Shown: piece after piece, positions 1-6,596 of the stretch
Numbering within the stretch: position 1 is the stretch's first letter
Layout: each line of letters begins with the position of its first letter
Source of the DNA: CAYZAW01 sp964476505
Lineage (GTDB): Bacteria; Bacillota; Clostridia; Christensenellales; CAG-138
DNA length: 12,940 nucleotides
Assembly (NCBI GenBank): GCA_964476505.1
Contig: CAYZAW010000054.1
Coordinates: 1 to 12,940 of the forward strand
Reading direction: 5' to 3'
The notes under the pieces: generated by a model
The model's database searches: none
Seen by the model: only the letters and a program-made list of their open reading frames with translations
Told to the model about the DNA's origin: nothing
Made by a program: the position numbers and the translations under genes

Positions 1-885
1 GGCTTTTTTATTTCTTGCCCGGCGCTCCTGCTCATAGTTGCGCGTGTAATTGCTCTTGTTGGGGTCGTAATTGCTCACGCGCTCCTTGCCTGCGGCAGGC
101 GGAATTGCCGCCGTGCCTGCAGCCGGACGCGGACGCTGTTGGTAACCGCCCTGTCCTTGCCCTGCCGGACGCTGCTGATAGCCGCCCTGCCCTGCCGGAC
201 GCTGTTGATAGCCGCCCTGTCCTGCCGGACGCTGCTGATAGCCGCCCTGCCCTGCCGGACGCTGCTGATAACCGCCTTGTCCTGCCGGACGCTGCTGATA
301 GCCGCCCTGCCCTGCCGGACGCTGCTGGTAGCCGCCCTGTCCTGCCGGACGCTGCTGATAACCGCCCTGCTGCGGGCGCTGCTGATAGCCGCCCTGTTGG
401 GGGCGCTGCTGATGATTGTTCTGATAAACGGAAGGATCGATGGTGCGCTGCTGATAACCGCTTTGCGGTGCGCGCGCCGCCGGTTTTTCCGGCGCGGGTT
501 CTGCCGCAGGTTTTTCTGCGGCGGGCGCTTCCGGCGCTTGTACAGGCGCCGCCTTGGCGGGTTCTTCCGGGGCTGGTGCAGCGGCTTCCGGCTCTGGAGC
601 GGCCTTCTTGGGCGCGGCTTCCTCCGGCGCGGGTTCATCTGTACCGCCGATATGCACGGCAAGGTCGCCCTCGGAGGCAAGCACCTCCATCAAGCGTTCC
701 TGACGTTCGCGTTCCACACGCTCCCGCTGCTGTGTCGCTTCTTTCTCTATGAGCTTCTGCTCGTGGCCGCGCACGCTTTGCAGCGTTGAGGAAACATCCT
801 CCTGATGCTGCCGCACGCGCTCCAAGAGCGCTGTGGCCTGCGTGCCCAGCTCCTTTGCCGTGTCCATGATGTTCGCTTTTGCCAT
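1..885 (-). CDS. infB: Translation initiation factor IF-2, N-terminal part (cut by left window edge)
   Basis: The reading frame opens at an ATG at 885 and stays open for 295 codons to the window edge, so it has no stop here. A GGGGG-type ribosome binding site lies about 9 bases upstream. The identification rests on position: it follows nusA, rnpM and ylxQ directly, the conserved place of infB. The visible part is only the variable N-terminal region: a short helical start (MAKANIMDTAKELG, faintly like the IF2_N module), a charged predicted coiled coil (about residues 20-75), an Ala/Pro/Glu-rich linker (about 85-140), then a Gly-Tyr-Gln-Gln-Arg-Pro repeat tract (about 158-250) and a basic segment (to 295). 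The GTPase domain would lie outside the window, so the family-defining motifs are not visible. IF-2 is the GTPase that brings initiator tRNA to the small ribosomal subunit. The repeat tract is unusual for the family. Confidence 0.78.
   Translation of the reverse strand, partial: MAKANIMDTAKELGTQATALLERVRQHQEDVSSTLQSVRGHEQKLIEKEATQQRERVERERQERLMEVLASEGDLAVHIGGTDEPAPEEAAPKKAAPEPEAAAPAPEEPAKAAPVQAPEAPAAEKPAAEPAPEKPAARAPQSGYQQRTIDPSVYQNNHQQRPQQGGYQQRPQQGGYQQRPAGQGGYQQRPAGQGGYQQRPAGQGGYQQRPAGQGGYQQRPAGQGGYQQRPAGQGGYQQRPAGQGQGGYQQRPRPAAGTAAIPPAAGKERVSNYDPNKSNYTRNYEQERRARNKKA
145..414 (-). repeat. In-frame 30-base tandem repeat encoding YQQRPAGQGG units in infB
   Basis: Six head-to-tail 30-base units fill 181-360. 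They are flanked by a 36-base variant (145-180) and two 27-base units (361-387 and 388-414). In the infB frame the full units read YQQRPAGQGG, the short ones YQQRPQQGG and HQQRPQQGG, and the long one has an extra GQ. Units differ almost only at silent positions. One silent position alternates strictly between neighbours (GGA or GGG in the Gly codon before Gln), giving a 60-base higher-order period that points to amplification of a two-unit block. All unit lengths are multiples of three, so gain or loss of units keeps the gene open. Confidence 0.97.
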
Positions 886-903
886 TCTTTCTACCCCCGG
901 ATA

Positions 904-1203
904 TTAGTCGTTCCCATATGCTTCCTGTATCATCGGTACAAACCGCGCGTCCCGTACAGCGGCGATCATGCCGCCGGACTTGCCGATGGATGCTCCCATG
1001 CCCTCCATGACCAGGCAGGTAACTCCTGCGCGTTCGCACATACCGTTGTAGCGCTCCTTGGTGGCCTCGCTGGCTTTCTCGTCCAGCAGAACCAGCTTGA
1101 CCTTACCGGCCTTCAAGGCTTTTTCCACCGCGAAATCCCCGCATACAATGCCTCCGGCCCGCATGCACAGGCCAACGGCGTTTTTAAGCCTGTTCTGATC
1201 CAT
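904..1203 (-). CDS. ylxQ: YlxQ, L7Ae/L30e-family RNA-binding protein
   Basis: A 99-residue protein of the L7Ae/L30e/S12e/Gadd45 family, whose members bind kink-turn RNA. YlxQ is the version encoded between ylxR and infB in Bacillota; its exact cellular role is not settled. Visible family features are the start NRLKNAVGLCMRAGGIVCGD, the strand KVKLVLLDEKASEATKERY, and the glycine-rich loop GMGASIGKSGGMIAAV near the C-terminus. The ATG at 1203 was chosen because the family begins here and a GAGGA ribosome binding site lies about 12 bases upstream; the frame stays open further upstream but only inside rnpM. The first 20 bases overlap the end of rnpM in another frame, suggesting translational coupling. 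infB starts 18 bases after the stop. Confidence 0.93.
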   Translation of the reverse strand: MDQNRLKNAVGLCMRAGGIVCGDFAVEKALKAGKVKLVLLDEKASEATKERYNGMCERAGVTCLVMEGMGASIGKSGGMIAAVRDARFVPMIQEAYGND

Positions 1204-1465
1204 AGGCTGTAAATTCCTCTTCCAGCCGCCGGTAAACGTCGGCATCGATCTTTTGCTCGTAGGTGCGTTCCAGCGCATGCGTTTTGATAGCCTTTTGCAG
1301 GCAGGCAGGGTTCTTGCAGAGGTATGCGCCTCTTCCCGGTGCGCGGCCAACGGTATCGATTTCTACCACGCCCTCCGGAGAGCGAACCACCCGCACAAGT
1401 TCCCGTTTAGGCCGCATTTCTCGGCAGCCGACGCACATGCGCATGGGTACCTTTTTTTGTGCCAT
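1184..1465 (-). CDS. rnpM: YlxR / RnpM, RNase P modulator family protein
   Basis: A 93-residue basic protein of the DUF448/YlxR family. The family marks are clear: the start RMCVGCREM (Cys11, Cys14), the KRELVRVVRSPEG strand, the GRAPGRGAYLC motif (Cys50) and a fourth cysteine at 55 before QKAIKTHALER. The four cysteines could form a metal or structural site, though not all family members keep them. In Bacillus subtilis the protein was renamed RnpM because it binds the RNA subunit of RNase P and modulates its activity; transfer of that function here is by family membership. The start at 1465 has a GGGAGGG ribosome binding site 5-6 bases upstream. The gene lies 20 bases after nusA and overlaps ylxQ by 20 bases. 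Confidence 0.94.
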   Translation of the reverse strand: MAQKKVPMRMCVGCREMRPKRELVRVVRSPEGVVEIDTVGRAPGRGAYLCKNPACLQKAIKTHALERTYEQKIDADVYRRLEEEFTAYGSEQA

Positions 1466-1485
1466 TGCACCCTCCCGTGATGTTG

Positions 1486-2631
1486 CTATTCTTCAACCTG
1501 CGTTTCCGGTTCCTCGCCAACGCTGCCGTCCTCCGGCATGGTAAAGGCGTTTTCTTCCTCGTCCTCCGCCGGTTCCTCGTAGGAATCCTCCATGGCGGCC
1601 TCCGCGGTGCTCTGGTTCTTGATGTCGATCTTCCAGCCGGTAAGCTTTGCCGCCAAACGGGCGTTCTGCCCTTCCTTGCCGATGGCAAGAGAAAGCTGAT
1701 TATCCGGCACGATCACCTTTGCGGCTTTTTCCGCCTCGTTGATGTATACCATCAACACCTTGGCGGGAGACAGCGCCTTTGCGATATACACGGCGGAATC
1801 CGGATCCCACTCGATGATGTCGATCTTTTCGTTATGCAGCTCGTTTACGATGCGCTCCACACGGATGCCTCGCTGACCCACGCAGGAGCCCACAGGGTCT
1901 ACGTTGGGATCGTTGCTGTATACAGCCACCTTGGTGCGGAAACCCGCTTCTCTGGCAATGGACTTTACCTGCACCACGCCGGACTGGATTTCGGGTACTT
2001 CCAGTTCGAACAGGCGCTTGACCAAGCCCGGATGCGTGCGGGATACCAGTACCTGCGGCCCTTTGTTGGTTTTGCGCACTTCCAGCACATACACCTTGAT
2101 GCGGTCGTTATTTTCAAGCGTTTCGCCGGGAATGACCTCGTTTAAAGCCAACAAGCCGTCGGTTTTGCCCAACTCCACATATACGCCGCCCTTTTCCACG
2201 CGCTGTACGATGGCGGTCAATACCTCGTTTTCTTTTTCCACGTATTCGTCGTAGATCACGCCGCGCTCCGCCTCGCGGATACGCTGCACCACCACCTGCT
2301 TGGCGGTCTGCGCAGCGATTCGGCCAAAGTCCTTGGGCTTGGCCTCCTCCTCCAGCACATCGCCGATTTCATATAAAGCGTTGATCTTACGCGCCGCGGA
2401 AAGAGAAATCTCCGAATAGGGGTTTTCGACCTCCTCCACAACGGACTTAGACGCGAACAGCTTGATCTCCCCGGTATCCCGGTCGATCTCCGCGCGCACG
2501 TTATTGGAGGTTCCGTAATTACGCTTATAAGCGGCGATCAGCGCGTTTTCTACCGCGTCGATCAAAATGTCTGAATTGATTCCCCGTTCTTTTTCGATGG
2601 CGTTCAATGCTTCAATGAAATCCGCGTTCAT
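1486..2631 (-). CDS. nusA: Transcription elongation/termination factor NusA
   Basis: 381 residues, a normal length for Bacillota NusA, which lacks the C-terminal repeats of the Escherichia coli protein. NusA binds RNA polymerase and nascent RNA and tunes pausing, intrinsic termination and antitermination. Domains in order: the polymerase-binding N-terminal domain (about 1-128), an S1 domain (about 134-198), KH1 (about 200-280, with VDPVGSCVGQRGIRVERI) and KH2 (about 283-345, with LSLAIGKEGQNARLAAKL, followed by TGWKIDI). A strongly acidic tail (about 346-381) ends the protein. The ATG at 2631 has a TAGGAG ribosome binding site about 8 bases upstream. It lies 31 bases after rimP and 20 bases before rnpM, in the usual order. 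See the leader hairpin at 3151-3170 for possible autoregulation. Confidence 0.98.
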   Translation of the reverse strand: MNADFIEALNAIEKERGINSDILIDAVENALIAAYKRNYGTSNNVRAEIDRDTGEIKLFASKSVVEEVENPYSEISLSAARKINALYEIGDVLEEEAKPKDFGRIAAQTAKQVVVQRIREAERGVIYDEYVEKENEVLTAIVQRVEKGGVYVELGKTDGLLALNEVIPGETLENNDRIKVYVLEVRKTNKGPQVLVSRTHPGLVKRLFELEVPEIQSGVVQVKSIAREAGFRTKVAVYSNDPNVDPVGSCVGQRGIRVERIVNELHNEKIDIIEWDPDSAVYIAKALSPAKVLMVYINEAEKAAKVIVPDNQLSLAIGKEGQNARLAAKLTGWKIDIKNQSTAEAAMEDSYEEPAEDEEENAFTMPEDGSVGEEPETQVEE

Positions 2632-2662
2632 GCTTACACTCCTAATCTGTATTATTCTTCAA

Positions 2663-3118
2663 TTACCATTCTATGTACGGCTCTATCTTTGCCGCGTCTT
2701 TTCGCAGGAATGCCTTTTCGGTGCCGTCGTTCAGGCGGAGGGAAAGACCGTCCGCATCGTAGGACAGCAGCTCGCCGGTAAACTCTTTTTTCTTATCTTG
2801 CGGGGCGTACAGGCGAACGACGATCTTCTTGCCGATGTTGCGCTCGAAATCCGCGTCCTTTTTCAGCGGCCTGTCTATCCCAAGAGAGGATACGGAAAGG
2901 TAGTATGCCTGCTCGATGGGATCTGCCTCGTCCAACAGCGGGTCTACCGCCCGAGAGACCGCCTCGCAGTCGTCCACGGTCACGCCGCCCTCGCGGTCGA
3001 TATATAGGGTAAGCACCCAGCTGCCCTGTTCCTTTTGAAACTCCACATCGCACAGGGTAAACCCCATGTCCTGAATGGGCTGTTTCACCAGCTGCTCCAC
3101 CGTTTCTATTGTACGCAA
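2663..3118 (-). CDS. rimP: Ribosome maturation factor RimP (TTG start)
   Basis: 151 residues, a normal length for RimP (formerly YlxS/YhbC), which helps mature the 30S ribosomal subunit. The family pattern is clear: an N-terminal domain with GFTLCDVEFQKEQGSWVLTL and the strand-turn YIDREGGVTVDDCE, the segment YYLSVSSLGIDRPLKKDADF, then an SH3-like C-terminal domain with FTGELLSYDADGLSLRL. The start is a TTG at 3118 with a GGAGG ribosome binding site 5 bases upstream; no ATG or GTG lies in the right place, and the family's N-terminus fits it. It is the first gene of the rimP-nusA-rnpM-ylxQ-infB operon, served by the promoter at 3203-3231 through a leader of about 80 bases that contains a hairpin. 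Confidence 0.96.
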   Translation of the reverse strand: MRTIETVEQLVKQPIQDMGFTLCDVEFQKEQGSWVLTLYIDREGGVTVDDCEAVSRAVDPLLDEADPIEQAYYLSVSSLGIDRPLKKDADFERNIGKKIVVRLYAPQDKKKEFTGELLSYDADGLSLRLNDGTEKAFLRKDAAKIEPYIEW

Positions 3119-3150
3119 AACTTCCTCCGAATTATCGTCCTCAAAAGGAA

Positions 3151-3170
3151 AGAGTGGGTTGACCCACTCT
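3151..3170 (-). terminator. Leader hairpin in front of rimP; candidate NusA-sensitive attenuator
   Basis: A perfect 8-base-pair stem (AGAGTGGG / CCCACTCT) with a 4-base loop. In the minus direction it is followed by the broken T-run TTCCTTTTG, i.e. a weak intrinsic terminator. It lies between the rimP-operon promoter (3203-3231) and the rimP start (3118), so every transcript from that promoter must pass it. It would also end read-through from purB. A weak U-run is the kind of site where NusA usually boosts termination, which would let NusA limit its own operon; that step is inference. Confidence 0.6.
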
Positions 3171-3202
3171 CCAAAACGCTAACGCGCACTCCAACAAAAA
3201 TG

Positions 3203-3231
3203 ATTATAGCACGCAGTATGGCAAATAGCAA
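3203..3231 (-). promoter_or_regulatory. Sigma-A promoter for rimP-nusA-rnpM-ylxQ-infB
   Basis: On the minus strand: -35 TTGCTA (3226-3231), a 17-base spacer, and a perfect -10 TATAAT (3203-3208) preceded by TGC, giving an extended -10. Transcription should start near 3196, leaving a leader of about 78 bases before the rimP TTG. It lies in the purB-rimP spacer, so the operon need not depend on read-through from purB. Confidence 0.75.
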
Positions 3232-3245
3232 GCATCTTATGGCGT

Positions 3246-3264
3246 TGCGGCGTTTTTCGCCGCA
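3246..3264 (-). other. GC-rich hairpin just after purB
   Basis: A 7-base-pair stem (TGCGGCG / CGCCGCA) with a loop of five A (minus strand), starting 17 bases after the purB stop. No T-run follows in the minus direction, so it is not a standard intrinsic terminator. It may protect the 3' end of the purB message or act as a weak pause site. It lies 14 bases upstream of the -35 box of the rimP promoter. Confidence 0.35.
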
Positions 3265-3281
3265 CCTCTCAAAATCCGCAT

Positions 3282-4709
3282 TTATACGGACAGTTCAACG
3301 GAAACGGGGCTTGCGCCATACTGTTCTAAAAGCGGTGTTACGGCCTGCTCCAGATATTCCGTTACCTGCTCCGGGCAGCGCCCGATGTACAGGGCGGGGT
3401 TTAACAATGCTGTTAAGTCGTCCGCTGTTAAAGCAAATGCAGAGTCGCCTGCCAGCCGCTCTAAAAGGTCGCAGGAGGCGCCCTCCTCCTTCATCCGTTG
3501 CGCTGCCGCCATGGAGTGCACGCGGATGCGCTCATGCAGCGCTTGCCGGTCCCCCCCCGCCTTGACTGCCGCCATCAGGATGTTTTCCGTTGCCATGAAG
3601 GGCAGCTGCTCCATCAAATGCCGTTCGATCACTGCGGGATATACCACCAAGCCGCCGGTCACATTTTGTAACAGCTCCAATACCGCGTCCACGGCTAAAA
3701 AGCTTTCCGGAAGCGCGATTCTGCGATTGGCGGAATCGTCTAACGTGCGCTCTAGCCATTGGGTGCTGGCAGTCATGGGGGCGTTTTGCGCATTTGCCAT
3801 GACATACCGCGACAGGGAGCAGATGCGCTCCGAGCGCATGGGGTTGCGCTTATATGCCATAGCCGAGGAGCCCACCTGTCCCTTTTCAAAGGGTTCCTCC
3901 ACCTCATGCTCATGCTGTAAAAGCCGGAGATCGTTGGCGAACCGGTAGGCGCTTTGCGCTACGGCGGAAAGCGCATTTAAAATACGGCTGTCCACCTTGC
4001 GGGGATAGGTTTGGCCGGATACGCCGTACACGCCGGGCATGGAAAACGCCTTGGCAACGGCTTCGTCCAGCGCCTTTACTTTTTCCTGATCGCCGTTGAA
4101 GAGCTCCATAAAGCTTGCCTGCGTGCCCGTGGTGCCGCGGCTTCCCAGCATGCGAAGCGAGCCTGTTACAAAGCCTAGCTCCTCTACGTCCGCCACAAAG
4201 TCCTGTATCCAAAGCGCGGCGCGCTTGCCAACCGTTACGGGCTGCGCCGCCTGAAAATGAGTATAGCCTAATGTGGGCTGGGCTTTATAGCACTCGGCAA
4301 AGCCGGCAAGGTTTGCAATGACCCCCAACAGCTTTTTTTGCACCAGCTCCAGCGCTTCTTTATACAGCAGGATATCTGCATTGTCCGTTACAAAGCAGCT
4401 GGTTGCGCCCAGATGGATGATTGGCGCGGCGGACTTTGCAGCCAAGCCAAAACCGTACACATGCGCCATCACATCATGGCGGTTCTGCCGTTCTTTTTCC
4501 GCAATGGCGGCATAATCGATATCATCCACATGTGCCTTTAGATCGTTCACCTGCTCCTGTGTTACAGGAAGGCCAAGTGTCATTTCCGCCTCCGCCAGCG
4601 CTACCCACAGCCTGCGCCATGTGCCGTAGCGGCGGTCGGGAGAGAATATGTGCTGCATCTCTTTCGAGGCATATCTGCCGCAAAGGGGGCTTTCGTAGGT
4701 ATCCTTCAT
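3282..4709 (-). CDS. purB: Adenylosuccinate lyase
   Basis: 475 residues. The enzyme splits fumarate from SAICAR in IMP synthesis and from adenylosuccinate in AMP synthesis. Superfamily motifs are intact: NRHDVMAH (77-83), HLGATSCFVTDN (99-110), GYTHFQAAQP with catalytic His151, and the signature GSSAMAYKRNP (280-290) carrying the catalytic serine loop, then QWLERTLDDSANRR (317-330). The length and the segments EEPFEKGQVGSSAMAYKRNP, TLDDSANRR, LPFMATENILMAAVKAGG and VVYPAVIERH resemble the animal-type enzyme (about 480 residues, as in human ADSL) more than the shorter Bacillus subtilis PurB of about 430 residues. The ATG at 4709 has an AGGAGG box 4-5 bases upstream. It follows purA by 21 bases, so the two genes form one operon. 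Confidence 0.97.
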   Translation of the reverse strand: MKDTYESPLCGRYASKEMQHIFSPDRRYGTWRRLWVALAEAEMTLGLPVTQEQVNDLKAHVDDIDYAAIAEKERQNRHDVMAHVYGFGLAAKSAAPIIHLGATSCFVTDNADILLYKEALELVQKKLLGVIANLAGFAECYKAQPTLGYTHFQAAQPVTVGKRAALWIQDFVADVEELGFVTGSLRMLGSRGTTGTQASFMELFNGDQEKVKALDEAVAKAFSMPGVYGVSGQTYPRKVDSRILNALSAVAQSAYRFANDLRLLQHEHEVEEPFEKGQVGSSAMAYKRNPMRSERICSLSRYVMANAQNAPMTASTQWLERTLDDSANRRIALPESFLAVDAVLELLQNVTGGLVVYPAVIERHLMEQLPFMATENILMAAVKAGGDRQALHERIRVHSMAAAQRMKEEGASCDLLERLAGDSAFALTADDLTALLNPALYIGRCPEQVTEYLEQAVTPLLEQYGASPVSVELSV

Positions 4710-4730
4710 GATTCCTCCTGCATGGGCTTT

Positions 4731-6008
4731 TTAACGGTAAATGATCTCGTCGCGGCCGGGGCCAACGGAAACATATGTTACCGGGCAATCCAGCTTTTGC
4801 TCAATGTATTGTACATACGCCTGTGCCGCCTTGGGGAGGTCTTCCCACTTGCGCACGGCGGTAATATCCTGCTGCCAGCCCGGCACAAACTCAATAACGG
4901 GCTCCGCGCCCTCCATCAGCGGCGTAAAGGGAAAATCGTTTGTAACAGTGCCATCTTTTAAACGGTACGCCGTGCAGACGGGGATCTGCTCCATGTAAGA
5001 CAGTACGTCCATTTTGGTCAGCGCGATATCCGTTGCGCCCTGTACGCGGGTGCCGTAGCAGGTGGCAGGCAGATCCAGCGGCCCAACGCGGCGGGGTCTG
5101 CCGGTAGCCGCACCGTATTCGCCGCCCGCTTCGCGCAGCTTGTCTGCTTTCTCCCCAAACCATTCCGCCACAAACGGGCCCTCACCCACGCAGGTGGAAT
5201 AGGCCTTGACAACGCCCACGGTTTTATCCACCCGCACGCCGGGAATGCCCGCACCCAGAGGCGCATAGGCGGACAGCGGCGAGGAGGAGGAGGTAAAGGG
5301 GTAAATGCCAAACTCGATATCCCGAAGCGCGCCCAACTGCGCCTCGAACAGGATGCTTTTGCCCGCGGCGTTCTGCTCGTACAGGAACTTACCGGTATCG
5401 CAAATATGCGCCTTTAGCCTGCCGCCAAATTCTTCAATCCATGCCATCACGTCTTCATAACGGTGCGCCTCGGCACCGTACACGCCGGTAAGCGTTAGGT
5501 TTTTCCAAGTGAGTACGGTTTTTAAGTGCTGCTCCAACACCTCGGGCAGCAGCAGGTCGCCCATTTGGATGGCCTTTTTTTGGTATTTATCGCTGTAAAC
5601 CGGCGCAATGCCCCGGCGGGTAGAGCCGTATTTGGCATCCTTTAGGCGGGCTTCCTCCAGCCCGTCCTGCTCCTTATGGTAGGGGAACACGATCACCGCC
5701 CGGTTGCTGATCTTTAAATTGTCCGGCGTGATTTTGATACCGGCGGCGCGGAGCTTATCGATCTCGCCGCAAAGATGCTCCATGTCTATCACCGTGCCGT
5801 TTCCCAGCACATTGACCACCTCAGGCCGGAAAATGCCGGAGGGCATCAGGTTCAAAGCGAATTTGCCGTATTGGTTGATCACCGTATGGCCTGCATTGCT
5901 GCCGCCTTGATAGCGCACCACGATATCGTATTGCTGCGCCAAAAGATCCACCATGCGCCCTTTTCCTTCATCGCCCCAGTTTACGCCTACGATCGCACAG
6001 GTACTCAT
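4731..6008 (-). CDS. purA: Adenylosuccinate synthetase
   Basis: 425 residues. It joins IMP and aspartate using GTP, the first step from IMP to AMP; purB, 21 bases downstream, does the second. The N-terminus VGVNWGDEGKGR places the catalytic Asp at 13 and the catalytic His at 41 (GGSNAGHTV), the standard numbering. Other family motifs are GNGTVIDMEHL, GVVKAYSTCVGEGPF, TGRPRRVGPLDLPA and IALTKMDVLSYMEQIPVC. Several positions differ from the common bacterial form: STRRGIAPVYSDKYQKK replaces the usual TGRGIGPAYEDKxxRxG stretch, and STCVGEGPF replaces TTRVGEGPF. This looks like a divergent subtype, which I believe is common in Clostridia. An in-frame ATG at 6041 was rejected: the ATG at 6008 has GGAGGAGG 8 bases upstream and gives the family N-terminus. 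Confidence 0.97.
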   Translation of the reverse strand: MSTCAIVGVNWGDEGKGRMVDLLAQQYDIVVRYQGGSNAGHTVINQYGKFALNLMPSGIFRPEVVNVLGNGTVIDMEHLCGEIDKLRAAGIKITPDNLKISNRAVIVFPYHKEQDGLEEARLKDAKYGSTRRGIAPVYSDKYQKKAIQMGDLLLPEVLEQHLKTVLTWKNLTLTGVYGAEAHRYEDVMAWIEEFGGRLKAHICDTGKFLYEQNAAGKSILFEAQLGALRDIEFGIYPFTSSSSPLSAYAPLGAGIPGVRVDKTVGVVKAYSTCVGEGPFVAEWFGEKADKLREAGGEYGAATGRPRRVGPLDLPATCYGTRVQGATDIALTKMDVLSYMEQIPVCTAYRLKDGTVTNDFPFTPLMEGAEPVIEFVPGWQQDITAVRKWEDLPKAAQAYVQYIEQKLDCPVTYVSVGPGRDEIIYR

Positions 6009-6053
6009 GTATAGAGCCTCCTCCATTTCATTGGGCGGCATTCTTTTAGAGAA

Positions 6054-6092
6054 TAAAAAACCACCCAGCTAGTATCGTACAAGCTCGGCGGT
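6054..6092 (-). terminator. Intrinsic terminator between the RsbW-like kinase gene and purA; possible purA attenuator
   Basis: On the minus strand ACCGCC pairs with GGTGGT (one G-T wobble), then a G-G mismatch, then AGCT pairs with AGCT, around a loop of about 11 bases, followed at once by TTTTTTATT. This is the strongest terminator signal in the window. It lies 87 bases after the stop of the gene at 6179-6568 and 45 bases before the purA ATG. It can end the upstream transcript. Since the 45 bases below it leave little room for a promoter plus leader, it may also sit inside the purA leader. A weak candidate purA promoter (TTGCAT, 17 bases, TACGAT) overlaps it; a second (TTTACT, 17 bases, TATAGG) lies above it. 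Confidence 0.8.
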
Positions 6093-6178
6093 CAAAATGC
6101 AAAGCATTTCCTATAAGCAGCCATTCTAAGTTATTATGTACCTATAAGAACGGGTTATTTCACAGTAAAACGTTCGGG

Positions 6179-6568
6179 TTATGCGCCCAATGCCATGCGC
6201 ACAAGCACCTTATTGGCGCATTTGTTGAAAGCCAAGCCCTCCGAAAGGCCGTTGACCAGCTGCAAGCCTCTGCCGCTTTCCTTTGCAGCATCGGTATGCT
6301 TGGGAAGCTTTGCGGCATCAAAGCCGCGGCCGCTATCGGACACCAGAATGTGCAGGCTGTGGTCTCCGCAAAGAGAAACGGTGATCATAACGGGGCAGCG
6401 GCCATGCTGCAGCCCGTTGATGCAAAGCTCGCTCATGATGATACGCGCGTTGAAGAGCGCCTCCTCGGGAATGAAAATGCGTCTGGAAAGCGAATCTAAA
6501 ATGCTGTCGATGCAAACCCGGATATCGCCCATGAAATAGACGCGTTTTTCAATGCTCCAACTCGCCAA
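6179..6568 (-). CDS. RsbW-like ATP-binding protein (GHKL fold) with intact ATP boxes, TTG start
   Basis: A 129-residue single-domain protein of the HATPase_c_2 / RsbW-SpoIIAB-RsbT type: serine kinases and anti-sigma factors that phosphorylate STAS proteins. All three ATP boxes are visible: the N box SELCINGLQHG (Glu47, Asn51, His55), the G1 box VSDSGRGFD (Asp78, Gly80, Gly82) and the G2 box ESGRGLQLV (Gly99, Gly101). No membrane segment or extra domain is seen. The start is a TTG at 6568, with GGAGG 9 bases upstream, because the frame needs WSIEKRVYF for the first strand. An ATG at 6573 is out of frame and gives only 25 codons. The gene lies 180 bases after the sigma gene, behind its own candidate promoter at 6597-6627. 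It may supply the kinase activity missing from the protein at 7501-7863; its target is inferred, not shown. Confidence 0.88.
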   Translation of the reverse strand: MASWSIEKRVYFMGDIRVCIDSILDSLSRRIFIPEEALFNARIIMSELCINGLQHGRCPVMITVSLCGDHSLHILVSDSGRGFDAAKLPKHTDAAKESGRGLQLVNGLSEGLAFNKCANKVLVRMALGA

Positions 6569-6596
6569 CGCATATCGCCTCCCTTGATTTTATATT

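Noticed and set aside
145..414. Regular 30-base repeats as a CRISPR array
   Set aside because: There are no spacers between the units; they abut and encode an in-frame peptide repeat inside infB.
15..789. Long plus-strand open frames across the repeat region
   Set aside because: The 30- and 27-base GC-rich repeats are multiples of three and keep several frames open on both strands. None has a credible ribosome binding site or protein family, and the infB frame explains the region.
904..1350. Longer ylxQ with a start at 1350
   Set aside because: The extra 49 residues lie over rnpM in another frame and are not part of the L7Ae family; the ATG at 1203 begins the family domain.
3246..3264. GC-rich hairpin after purB as an intrinsic terminator
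   Set aside because: No T-run follows it on the minus strand.
6009..6041. Upstream ATG at 6041 as the purA start
   Set aside because: It adds 11 residues not found in the family and lacks a good ribosome binding site; the ATG at 6008 has GGAGGAGG at 8 bases and gives the standard Asp13/His41 numbering.
6093..6178. Purine riboswitch or PurR boxes upstream of purA
   Set aside because: The conserved three-way-junction core of purine riboswitches is not present. CGAAC and CGTTC motifs occur in the region, but the flanks do not match the PurBox consensus well enough.
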